From assembly GCA_021800275.1 (NCBI GenBank), contig JAJYZB010000001.1:248001-312000 (forward strand): a stretch of 64,000 bases of DNA, given 5' to 3'. This DNA is from a bacterium (GTDB lineage: Bacteria > Vulcanimicrobiota > JABDET01). Position numbers and translations under genes: made by a program. The notes beneath the pieces were generated by a model. It was given only the letters and a program-made list of their open reading frames with translations. It ran no database searches and was not told the DNA's origin. This document shows, piece by piece, positions 8,146 to 15,836 of this stretch (positions are counted from its first letter, which is position 1; each line of letters begins with the position of its first letter).

Positions 8146-9561
8146 TTAAACCAAAGCTGGAGCCAGAAGCTGTTTACCTTCTGACTCTTTGAACGGGTTT
8201 CGAACCTGATATTTTCCATGTCCTTTTTCACCTGTAAATTTCCCATTCTCCTGTACCAGTTTTCCTCTTGAAAAAGTCATCACAGGATATCCTTTTACCG
8301 TATGAGCTTCATAAATGGAATGGTCAATTTTAGAGTGAAGGTTCTCTCGTGTCAAACGAATTTCTTTCTCGGGATCAAAAACAACAATGTCAGCGTCTGA
8401 ACCGACAGCAAGGGTGCCTTTTTTAGGATAAAGTCCAAATAATCGAGCGGGATTGTATGAAGAGGCTTGAACCATTTGATTTAAAGTAATCCGATTTTTG
8501 CTCACCCCAAAATGATAGAGAACAGGGATAATCAATTCTGTGCCGGCAACTCCATTTGGAATCTTGGTAAAATCTTCTTTCCCTAATTTTTTCTGCTCGG
8601 ATGTAAAACAGCAGTGGTCAGAACCAACGGTTTTAATTTCTCCCTTTGCAAGCCCTTTCCACAAAGCCTCCTGATCCTCTCTTTTCTTGATGGGGGGAGA
8701 CATCACGAAATTGGCTCCATCTGGTCTATTATAAACATCATCCGTGAAAACAAGGTAATGGGGGCAGGTTTCAGCATAAACAGGAAGATGACTGTGCTGC
8801 GCTTCACAGATGGTTTCTGCTCCCATCTCTGTTGACATATGCACGACATACATTGGACACCCTGAATATTCTGCCAGGCGAATAGCCCGATGAACTGCCT
8901 CTCCTTCTACAACAGGCGGCTTGCTGCGGGCAAAATATTTAGGTTCTTTTCTTCCTTCTTTTAAGTATCGAGACATCAAACATTCAATTAGATCATTGTT
9001 TTCACAGTGAAGTCCAATCAATCCATGATGCTGCGCCGCCTCTTCCATCACTCTAAAGATAGCTCCATCATCTAAGAGGAGTCCCTCTTTTCGATAGGTC
9101 ATAAAAAGTTTAAAGCTCGTGATGCCCTGCCCTATCATCTCTTTCATTTCTGCCAGAACTCGATCATTTAAATCACGGATGATCATATGGAGCCCATAAT
9201 CAATCACAACTTTCCCATCCGCTTTTTTCCTCCATGCTTTTGCTGTCTGCTCAAGAGTTTCTCCAGATTTTTGAAGCGCAAAATCAATGATAGTGGTGAT
9301 TCCTCCACAAGCGGCGGCTGTGGTGCCTGACTCAAAATCATCTGCGCTGGTCGTCGCCATAAAAGGAAATTCCATGTGGGTATGGGCATCAATCCCTCCT
9401 GGAAGCAGATATTTCCCTCTTGCATTTATAATTTTTGCTCCTTCTTTTGGAAGGTTTTGCCCAATGGCAGTAATTTTTTCGCCTGAAATTCCTAAATCAG
9501 CATCTATCGTTTCTGTCGCAGTAACAAGAGTTCCATTTTGAAAAACAACGTCGAATTTCAT
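8146..9561 (-). CDS. hydA: Dihydropyrimidinase / hydantoinase
   Basis: This cyclic amidohydrolase (471 residues) opens the dihydropyrimidine ring to N-carbamoyl-beta-amino acids. Metal ligands are visible in order: GGIDAHTHMEFPF, the carbamylated Lys in GITSFKLFMTY, HCEN, VVHMSTEMG and the catalytic Asp in VGSDHCCF. I chose the ATG at 9561 because AAAGGGGG lies 6-7 nt before it; the in-frame ATG 18 nt earlier would put that site inside the gene. It is first in the minus-strand run with preT and preA, so two consecutive pathway steps are encoded together. The third enzyme, beta-ureidopropionase, is not in the window. Phenylhydantoinase-like specificity cannot be excluded. Confidence 0.92.
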   Translation of the reverse strand: MKFDVVFQNGTLVTATETIDADLGISGEKITAIGQNLPKEGAKIINARGKYLLPGGIDAHTHMEFPFMATTSADDFESGTTAAACGGITTIIDFALQKSGETLEQTAKAWRKKADGKVVIDYGLHMIIRDLNDRVLAEMKEMIGQGITSFKLFMTYRKEGLLLDDGAIFRVMEEAAQHHGLIGLHCENNDLIECLMSRYLKEGRKEPKYFARSKPPVVEGEAVHRAIRLAEYSGCPMYVVHMSTEMGAETICEAQHSHLPVYAETCPHYLVFTDDVYNRPDGANFVMSPPIKKREDQEALWKGLAKGEIKTVGSDHCCFTSEQKKLGKEDFTKIPNGVAGTELIIPVLYHFGVSKNRITLNQMVQASSYNPARLFGLYPKKGTLAVGSDADIVVFDPEKEIRLTRENLHSKIDHSIYEAHTVKGYPVMTFSRGKLVQENGKFTGEKGHGKYQVRNPFKESEGKQLLAPALV

Positions 9562-9825
9562 AAATTCCCCCTTTAACATGTTATTCCGCAGAAAGCCGCT
9601 GAATTTTTTAGATCTGCCTGCTGCGCTTTTAGAAGAACAGGTTTAGTCTCTGTTTTTTGACGAATACCCCTCTATTTCCTGCCATCAATCCTGGAGAAAA
9701 TGTTGTAAAAAAGGAGTTCTGAGCTCGTTTAAGAAATCAAAAACGGTATTTCATTCATTGAAAGTATTAATCTATAAGATAAGGTTTCAGAAAACAAGGA
9801 TCAGCGAGCAGCGGGATAAACCAGC
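9562..9825. promoter_or_regulatory. Divergent intergenic region between hydA and the MscS-type channel
   Basis: These 264 bp must hold the promoters for the pyrimidine operon (leftward) and the channel-epimerase genes (rightward). An A/T-rich stretch with TATAAG near 9773 could be a -10 for the rightward unit, but no convincing -35 pairs with it. I see no RNA gene, strong hairpin or long palindrome. Confidence 0.3.
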
Positions 9826-10623
9826 ATGAATCAAAAGATAGATTTCCTGGGCAGACAAATTCCTGTCAGTTCTCTTTTGACTGCCATCATTGTTTTCGCG
9901 GTCGGGATCGGCATCATTCAGCTCCTTCAAAAGTATGCGTTTAAAGCTCTCTCAAAACATATCAGTGAAGATAAAGCAGGATTAATTAAGTTTGTTACTC
10001 GAGTGCTGCTGTATTCTATCCTTTTTCTCCTAACTTTGACGATTTTGCGATTCAACGTCTCTAATCTTATTTTTGGAGCCACTTTTTTAGGAGCTGTAAT
10101 TGGTCTAGCATCCCAGAGCCTTTTAGCAAATTTATTTGCGGGTTTCATGATTTTTATTACGAAGCTGGTTAAAATCGGGGATCGGATTACTCTGGTTACA
10201 TGGCAGTGGAGTTTGCAGGTCCCGACTTATCCTCATGAAGCCATTAAACCAGGATATACTGGGACTATCAGAGACATCAATCTTTATTACACCACGATCG
10301 AAGAGGATAATGGCTTGATTTTAAAAGCAAGCAACAGTATTTTAATGCAGGCATTGATTACCGATTACTCTGAAGTTCAGGCAAGACTGGTGAGGATTCG
10401 ATTTGAAATGGCAAGAAACGAAAATTTTGAGCGTCTGAAAAAAGAAATTGAAACTCTGATTTCAGGCATGGACGCTGTAGAAAAAGAACCTGCCCCTGTT
10501 GTAAAAATAGTAGATCTCTCTTTGAACAGTTATTCTGTTGTAGTAGAAGTCTATACGAAAGACATGAAAAACGAAGAAGTGATAAAAGACATGATTCTTT
10601 CTTTCTGCGCAAAAAGGAGCTGA
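9826..10623 (+). CDS. Small mechanosensitive channel of the MscS family
   Basis: This 265-residue inner-membrane protein has three hydrophobic segments (about 15-37, 60-80 and 85-115). The pore-helix motif GATFLGAVIGLASQSLLANLFAGF matches MscS TM3 in shape, and a soluble beta domain plus C-terminal cage region follow. It likely opens under membrane tension to release solutes on osmotic downshock. A segment around residues 125-145 (TWQWSLQVPTYPHEAIKPGYTG) is longer than the usual MscS beta-domain turn. It is two nucleotides upstream of the epimerase gene, hence probably co-transcribed. Similar proteins can be ion-specific channels. Confidence 0.87.
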   Translation: MNQKIDFLGRQIPVSSLLTAIIVFAVGIGIIQLLQKYAFKALSKHISEDKAGLIKFVTRVLLYSILFLLTLTILRFNVSNLIFGATFLGAVIGLASQSLLANLFAGFMIFITKLVKIGDRITLVTWQWSLQVPTYPHEAIKPGYTGTIRDINLYYTTIEEDNGLILKASNSILMQALITDYSEVQARLVRIRFEMARNENFERLKKEIETLISGMDAVEKEPAPVVKIVDLSLNSYSVVVEVYTKDMKNEEVIKDMILSFCAKRS

Positions 10624-10625
10624 TA

Positions 10626-11588
10626 ATGAAAATCTTTTTATCGGGTGGAACGGGATTTATTGGTTCTCATATCGCAAGAATACTTTTTCGGGAAGGGCAT
10701 GAAGTACATGCCCTTATTAAACCCAATACAGATCTCTCTAGAATTCAAGATCTGGCTCCATCTGTTCATCTCATCCATGCTGACCTGGAAGACCACGATA
10801 AAGTAAAAAGCGAATTAAAAAATATAAAACCTGATGCTGCCCTTCATTTAGCCTGGACCACAAACCCGGAAAACTATTGGAAAACCCCGGAAAATCTAAC
10901 TCTTCTGCAAAACAGCATTGAACTGGCTAAAATCCTGGCAGATTCGGGCTGCAAAAAAATAATTACGACTGGCACCTGTTTTGAATATGATACAACCCTC
11001 GGCATTTTATCTGAATCCAGCCCAATTAAACCTAAAAGCCTTTATGCTGCCTGCAAACATGCTCTTTATTTGGCGCTGGATCAGTTCTGCAAGCAGCAGG
11101 AGATCCAGTTTGTCTGGCCGCGCTTCTTCTATCTTTATGGTCCGCACGAACATAAAAAACGATTTGTCCCCAATCTAATCCTTTCTCTTCTAGAAGGAAA
11201 AGAAATTTTCAATCCTCCAGGAGTTCTGATTCGAGACTATCTGCACGTTGAAGATGCTGCTGCAGCTGTCTGCGCTTTAACCAGCAGCAGTTTGTCAGGA
11301 CCAGTGAACATCGGAAGCGGAACCCCTGTACATATCAGAGATCTCATGGAAATTACCGCAAAAATTTTAGAAACACTAAATTTAAAAAAGGATAAAAATT
11401 TGAATCTAAAAAAATTAATAAACTTTAAAAATCACCCGGTATGTTTGGATGATCCGATTTTAATTTTAGCCGATAATCGCAGATTGGTTGAAAATACAAG
11501 CTGGAAACCTGAATATGATCTGGCAAAAGGGATTGAACAAACGATTCAATGGTGGAGTCAACAAGTGGAGTCAGCAAGAAGAGTGTAA
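10626..11588 (+). CDS. NAD-dependent epimerase/dehydratase (extended SDR)
   Basis: This 320-residue extended short-chain dehydrogenase has an N-terminal NAD-binding GGTGFIGSHIARIL, the catalytic Tyr/Lys pair in YAACKHALY (about 138-146), DYLHVEDAA and the late substrate-binding segment typical of nucleotide-sugar epimerases, reductases and dehydratases. Its substrate (a UDP-, GDP- or dTDP-sugar) cannot be read from the sequence. It starts two bases after the MscS gene stop and is followed by a 96-nt A-rich spacer before the large flavoprotein. It may act in polysaccharide or glycolipid synthesis; no other sugar genes are adjacent. Confidence 0.87.
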   Translation: MKIFLSGGTGFIGSHIARILFREGHEVHALIKPNTDLSRIQDLAPSVHLIHADLEDHDKVKSELKNIKPDAALHLAWTTNPENYWKTPENLTLLQNSIELAKILADSGCKKIITTGTCFEYDTTLGILSESSPIKPKSLYAACKHALYLALDQFCKQQEIQFVWPRFFYLYGPHEHKKRFVPNLILSLLEGKEIFNPPGVLIRDYLHVEDAAAAVCALTSSSLSGPVNIGSGTPVHIRDLMEITAKILETLNLKKDKNLNLKKLINFKNHPVCLDDPILILADNRRLVENTSWKPEYDLAKGIEQTIQWWSQQVESARRV

Positions 11589-11684
11589 GTTAAAAATTTT
11601 GCGGAAACTTTTGAAAGGGAATGAACTTAAAAAAAGGAAGAATAATCTTCTAAAAAATTTAAAAAGGAAGAGTGTGATATTGAT

Positions 11685-14600
11685 ATGATAAGAACAGAGA
11701 GGTCTAAAACAGGGAGAAAAGGGGATTTTGAGCTTGGAATATCAGGATTTAATTATTCTGATCTTTATGATTCAGAAGGCTTGAGACGATTAACAGAGAC
11801 TTTTTATCACTGGCTGAAAGAAGAAAATTTGACTCTGGCGCAAGAGTTTGAAGCTCTGAGAAACAATAATTCTAATAGGTTAAACAAAATTCAAGAATCT
11901 AATCTTCTCATTCAGGTGGCTCCTTATCAATCTCGATTTATAGCAAAGCTTTTTAGAATTGAAAAAGAATGGGAGCATCTCCTTAAAGAACATCAAAAAC
12001 ATGACCCGATTTTTGAGTTCAAACGAGAAGTAGTGGTTCGCCTTTCTAAAAAATACCGAACTCAAGCCGCCAGCTTAAATCCTGAAGATCCCTTTCAGTG
12101 GGTTCCAAAACTTCGCCCTGATCTTCATGCATCAATGTCTCAAGATCCAGAAATGGCGCTTTCCACTTTAGCTTCTGAGCTGCTGGAACTGAACAAGGCT
12201 TATGAAGAGCATTTTAAGCAGAAAGAACCAGTTCCTTTATCAGATAAAACTCGGCAGAAAGTGAAAGAAATGAGGAAAGCTTTACAAGTTTCAGAAGAGT
12301 CTGATGATGTAAAAAATTATGAGTTTTTAAAAGACCTTTTGGACCAACTGGCTCAGTGGGCCGCTAAAGCGATTCATGAAAAGGAAGAACATGGGAAATA
12401 TCCAGACTGGGTTTCTCTGCATCTGCCTGAAACCATGGATCTGCCTGATGGCCTTGTTAAGGTTAAAAAGCCCGATCTCAAATTTCCAAATCTTATGGAA
12501 ACACCAGGGGATCTCAGATTAAGAGAAGGATTTAAATTAACGGATCCAAGAGGTTCTTTAAAATCAATTTTGGATCAGGCGAATTACTGTGTGATCTGCC
12601 ATGAACGGGAAAAAGACTCTTGCACTAAAGGGCTTCCTCTTCCTCGAAAAGACCAGCCTGTCCAGAAAAACGTTTTGGGAGTAACTCTGGCAGGATGTCC
12701 TTTAGATGAGCGGATCTCTGAAATGCATTATTTAAAACGGCAGGGGGATACTATTGCCTCTTTAGCCATGGTGATGATTGATAATCCGATGTGCCCAACC
12801 ACTGGACACCGCATCTGTAATGACTGCATGAAAGCCTGTATTTATCAGAAGCAGGAGCCTGTCAATATTCCACAAATAGAAACCCGTTCTCTGACTGATG
12901 TTTTGAACCTTCCTTATGGAGTTGAAATTTATGGACTTTTGACGCGTTGGAACCCGATCAATGTCAAACGCCCCTATATGCTCCCTTACAATGGAATCAA
13001 TGTGCTGGTTGTAGGGCTTGGCCCTGCCGGATTTGCGCTGTCTCAGTATTTGACCAATGAGGGTTTTGGAGTGGTTGGAATAGATGGGCTGAAAATTGAA
13101 CCTATCACCAGCGAATGGATCGGAAATGAAGAGTCTCTTCCAAAACCTGTCAAATCTTTTACTGAGATTTATGATGAACTGGACCAGAGAGTTTCATCTG
13201 GATTTGGAGGAGTGGCTGAATACGGAATTACGGTTCGATGGGATAAAAACTTTTTAAAGCTGATATATCTAACCCTTTTAAGAAAAGAGCAGTTTAAAGT
13301 TTACGGAGGAATTCGATTTGGAGGAACCCTTCCTATTGATGATGTTTGGAATCTGGGATTTCACCATATTGCCATTGCAGCAGGAGCAGGGAAACCCTCG
13401 ATTGTAGAAATGAAGAATAATTTAATTCCAGGAATCCGAAAAGCCAGCGATTTCCTGATGGCGCTGCAGTTAACAGGGGCGTACAAAAAGTTTTCTGCGG
13501 CGAATCTTTTAGTCAGACTCCCTGTAGTTGTCATTGGAGGTGGACTAACAGGAATTGACACTGCAACAGAATCCCTTGCTTATTATCCGCTTCAAGTGGA
13601 GAAAATGCTGGATCGGTTTGAGATTTTGGTGAAAGAGTTCGGAGAAGAACAGGTTTGGAAGCCCTTTTTTGATTGGGAAAAAGAAATTCTTAAAGAGATG
13701 CTGGAACATGGGAAAGCGATTCGAGAAGAGCGGAGTAAAGCTCAGAAAGAAAATCGGAAACCTGAGTTTGCAGCCCTCTGCCAAAAGTGGGGCGGAGTGA
13801 AATTAGTGTATCGAAAAGAGATGCAGGACGCTCCCGCTTACCGCCTCAATCATGAGGAAATCATTAAAGGATTAGAAGAAGGAATTCATTATGTGGATGC
13901 TCTGGATCCTCGAGAAGCTGTCCCTGATGAAAATGGTTGGGTTAAAGAAGTAAAGTTTGAGAAGATGAAAGAAGTCTCACCTGGAAAATGGGAGCCAAGT
14001 GGAGAGATCGTCAGTTTTCCAGCGCGAACAGTTTTAGTGGCAGCAGGGACAAGCCCTAACATTATTTATGAAAGAGAACATGCAGGAACCTTTAAATTGG
14101 ACGCTAGAAAACGATTTTTCTTGGGGCATAAAGTAGTGGAGGGTAAATTAGTGGAGGCGCCTCAGGTTCTTGCTGAGCATGGATTTTTTACGAGTTATCA
14201 GAAAGACGGGAAATTCATCTCTTATTATGGAGACAACCATCCTGTTTATGCTGGAAGTGTAGTTAAAGCCGTTGCTTCCGGGAAATATGGGTCTCAAGCA
14301 GTCACCCAGCTTTTTGGAAAGGAGATTTCCAATTTGAATCCATCGGATCAGCAGAAACGTGATGAAGCCTGGAAAAAGTTTCGTGAGCATTTGGATGACC
14401 AGTTGAAAGTTCGAGTTCACGAAGTGAAACGTTTAACTCCAACCATTACTGAAGTGGTGCTTAAAGCGCCCCAGCAGGCTCGACAATTCAACCCAGGACA
14501 GTTTTATCGGCTGCAAAATTACGAAACAAAGAGTGTTTTTATAGAAGGAACAAAGCTTCAGATGGAAGGGATTGCTCTCACTGGAGCATGGGTAGATAAA

Positions 14601-15377
14601 AAAGCGGGACTTTTATCTTTAATTGCTCTTGAATTAGGGGTTTCTTCAAGGCTCTGCGCTTTCTTGAAAAAAGGGGATGAAGTTGTTGCCATGGGACCGA
14701 CTGGCACTCCGAGTGAAATTGGGAAAAATGAGAATGTTCTTTTGTGCGGAGGAGGTCTTGGAAACGCGGTTTTATTTTCGATTGCAAAAGCAGCAAAAGA
14801 AGCAGGGAACAAAGTTTTGTATTTTGCAGGGTATAAAAAGCCTGAAGATTTATTCCACAGAGATGATATTGAAGCAGCCTGTGATCAGGTCATCTGGAGT
14901 GTAGATGCAGGTGAACCCATCAAACCTCGAAGACCCCAGGACCGCAGTTTTGTTGGCAATATCGTCCAGTCCATGCTGACCTATGCAAAAGGAGAATTAG
15001 GAGACAGAGTTTTCCCGCTTGAAAAAGCTCACAGGATGTTAGCCATTGGAAGTGATCGAATGATGGCAGCCGTCAAACAATCCAGATTCACAGTATTGAA
15101 AGAGTACTTTGATCACCCCCATGAAGCTATTGCTTCCATTAACTCACCTATGCAGTGCATGATGAAAGAAGTCTGCGCCCAGTGCCTGCAGCGGCACATT
15201 GATCCAGGCACAGGGAAAGAAACTTATATTTTCTCCTGCTTTAATCAGGATCAGAAAATGGATTTTGTGGATTGGAAATACTTAAACGATCGGTTGAGAC
15301 AGAACACCGTTCAGGAAAAACTTTCTAATCTGTGGCTGGATTACATTTTAAAAAAGCATCCCATGGAACATGTCTAA
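11685..15377 (+). CDS. Giant NfnB/NfnA-like iron-sulfur flavoprotein oxidoreductase
   Basis: This 1230-residue soluble protein has three parts. Residues 1 to about 290 are a charged helical extension I do not recognise. About 295-880 is a GltD/NfnB-like unit: Cys clusters CVIC (302-305) through CPTTGHRICNDCMKAC, an FAD motif VLVVGLGPAG near 440 and an NAD(P) motif VVVIGGGLTG near 614. About 905-1220 is a ferredoxin-NADP reductase-like unit (FNPGQFYRLQNY, LLCGGGLGNAV) ending in a cluster motif with Cys at about 1158, 1164, 1167 and 1185. NfnA/PyrK and NfnB/GltD are normally separate subunits, so this is a one-chain version of an NADH-NADPH-ferredoxin type electron-transfer pair, possibly bifurcating (inference). 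The start is uncertain: AAGGAAG lies about 14 nt before the ATG. A tRNA follows. Confidence 0.82.
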   Translation: MIRTERSKTGRKGDFELGISGFNYSDLYDSEGLRRLTETFYHWLKEENLTLAQEFEALRNNNSNRLNKIQESNLLIQVAPYQSRFIAKLFRIEKEWEHLLKEHQKHDPIFEFKREVVVRLSKKYRTQAASLNPEDPFQWVPKLRPDLHASMSQDPEMALSTLASELLELNKAYEEHFKQKEPVPLSDKTRQKVKEMRKALQVSEESDDVKNYEFLKDLLDQLAQWAAKAIHEKEEHGKYPDWVSLHLPETMDLPDGLVKVKKPDLKFPNLMETPGDLRLREGFKLTDPRGSLKSILDQANYCVICHEREKDSCTKGLPLPRKDQPVQKNVLGVTLAGCPLDERISEMHYLKRQGDTIASLAMVMIDNPMCPTTGHRICNDCMKACIYQKQEPVNIPQIETRSLTDVLNLPYGVEIYGLLTRWNPINVKRPYMLPYNGINVLVVGLGPAGFALSQYLTNEGFGVVGIDGLKIEPITSEWIGNEESLPKPVKSFTEIYDELDQRVSSGFGGVAEYGITVRWDKNFLKLIYLTLLRKEQFKVYGGIRFGGTLPIDDVWNLGFHHIAIAAGAGKPSIVEMKNNLIPGIRKASDFLMALQLTGAYKKFSAANLLVRLPVVVIGGGLTGIDTATESLAYYPLQVEKMLDRFEILVKEFGEEQVWKPFFDWEKEILKEMLEHGKAIREERSKAQKENRKPEFAALCQKWGGVKLVYRKEMQDAPAYRLNHEEIIKGLEEGIHYVDALDPREAVPDENGWVKEVKFEKMKEVSPGKWEPSGEIVSFPARTVLVAAGTSPNIIYEREHAGTFKLDARKRFFLGHKVVEGKLVEAPQVLAEHGFFTSYQKDGKFISYYGDNHPVYAGSVVKAVASGKYGSQAVTQLFGKEISNLNPSDQQKRDEAWKKFREHLDDQLKVRVHEVKRLTPTITEVVLKAPQQARQFNPGQFYRLQNYETKSVFIEGTKLQMEGIALTGAWVDKKAGLLSLIALELGVSSRLCAFLKKGDEVVAMGPTGTPSEIGKNENVLLCGGGLGNAVLFSIAKAAKEAGNKVLYFAGYKKPEDLFHRDDIEAACDQVIWSVDAGEPIKPRRPQDRSFVGNIVQSMLTYAKGELGDRVFPLEKAHRMLAIGSDRMMAAVKQSRFTVLKEYFDHPHEAIASINSPMQCMMKEVCAQCLQRHIDPGTGKETYIFSCFNQDQKMDFVDWKYLNDRLRQNTVQEKLSNLWLDYILKKHPMEHV

Positions 15378-15443
15378 CCCATCAATCAAACTGAAGTACT
15401 GACGAACTCTGCCGCCAAAAATTTCACTGCCAGTGCCACTCCT

Positions 15444-15468
15444 GAAGTGTCGCTGGCGAAGTGTCGCT
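15444..15468. repeat. Two copies of GAAGTGTCGCT in tandem
   Basis: GAAGTGTCGCT occurs at 15444-15454 and 15458-15468 (period 14) in a spacer richer in G+C than its surroundings, between the flavoprotein gene and the tRNA. It may be part of a decayed interspersed element; similar short blocks occur at 21034 and 31470. Confidence 0.6.
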
Positions 15469-15525
15469 CCAGAGGACAAGAAATAAATTCTGTCGAACTG
15501 CTTGTAGAGTTCAATAGAGACTCAA

Positions 15526-15602
<77 letters not shown>

Positions 15603-15674
15603 ATAATGACAAGGGTTTTGTGAGATCCAGGGGTTTTTGAAGGCATCAAAAAAAGATAATCACTCAGATGGAAC

Positions 15675-15827
15675 TTATTTGCAGTGTTTTAGAAATTCCA
15701 CAACTTTGCCATGATTATGCTGTTCTGCTTTTTGAAGAGGGGTTTTATCCTGACAATTTCGAGAGTCTATGTCTGCTCCTTGCTCCACAAGGAAACTCAC
15801 GACGTCCAAATGCCCCCAGATGAAAAT
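15675..15827 (-). pseudogene. Relic of an ankyrin-repeat gene
   Basis: After the Sel1 gene stop, the same minus-strand frame runs through one further stop and then encodes about 50 residues that read as one and a half ankyrin repeats: GHLDVVSFLVEQGADIDS followed by NCQDKTPLQKAEQHNHGKVV and EFLKHCK, then TAA. There is no start codon or ribosome site, so it is the 3' stub of a lost ankyrin gene, probably truncated when the Sel1 gene took its present place. An intact ankyrin gene lies at 38443-39858. Confidence 0.75.
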
Positions 15828-15836
15828 TTAAAATGA

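Noticed and set aside
11488-11688. 66-codon plus-strand frame overlapping the end of the epimerase gene
   Set aside because: It lies mostly in another frame of the epimerase and continues into a Lys-rich, A-rich spacer; composition explains it and there is no ribosome site.
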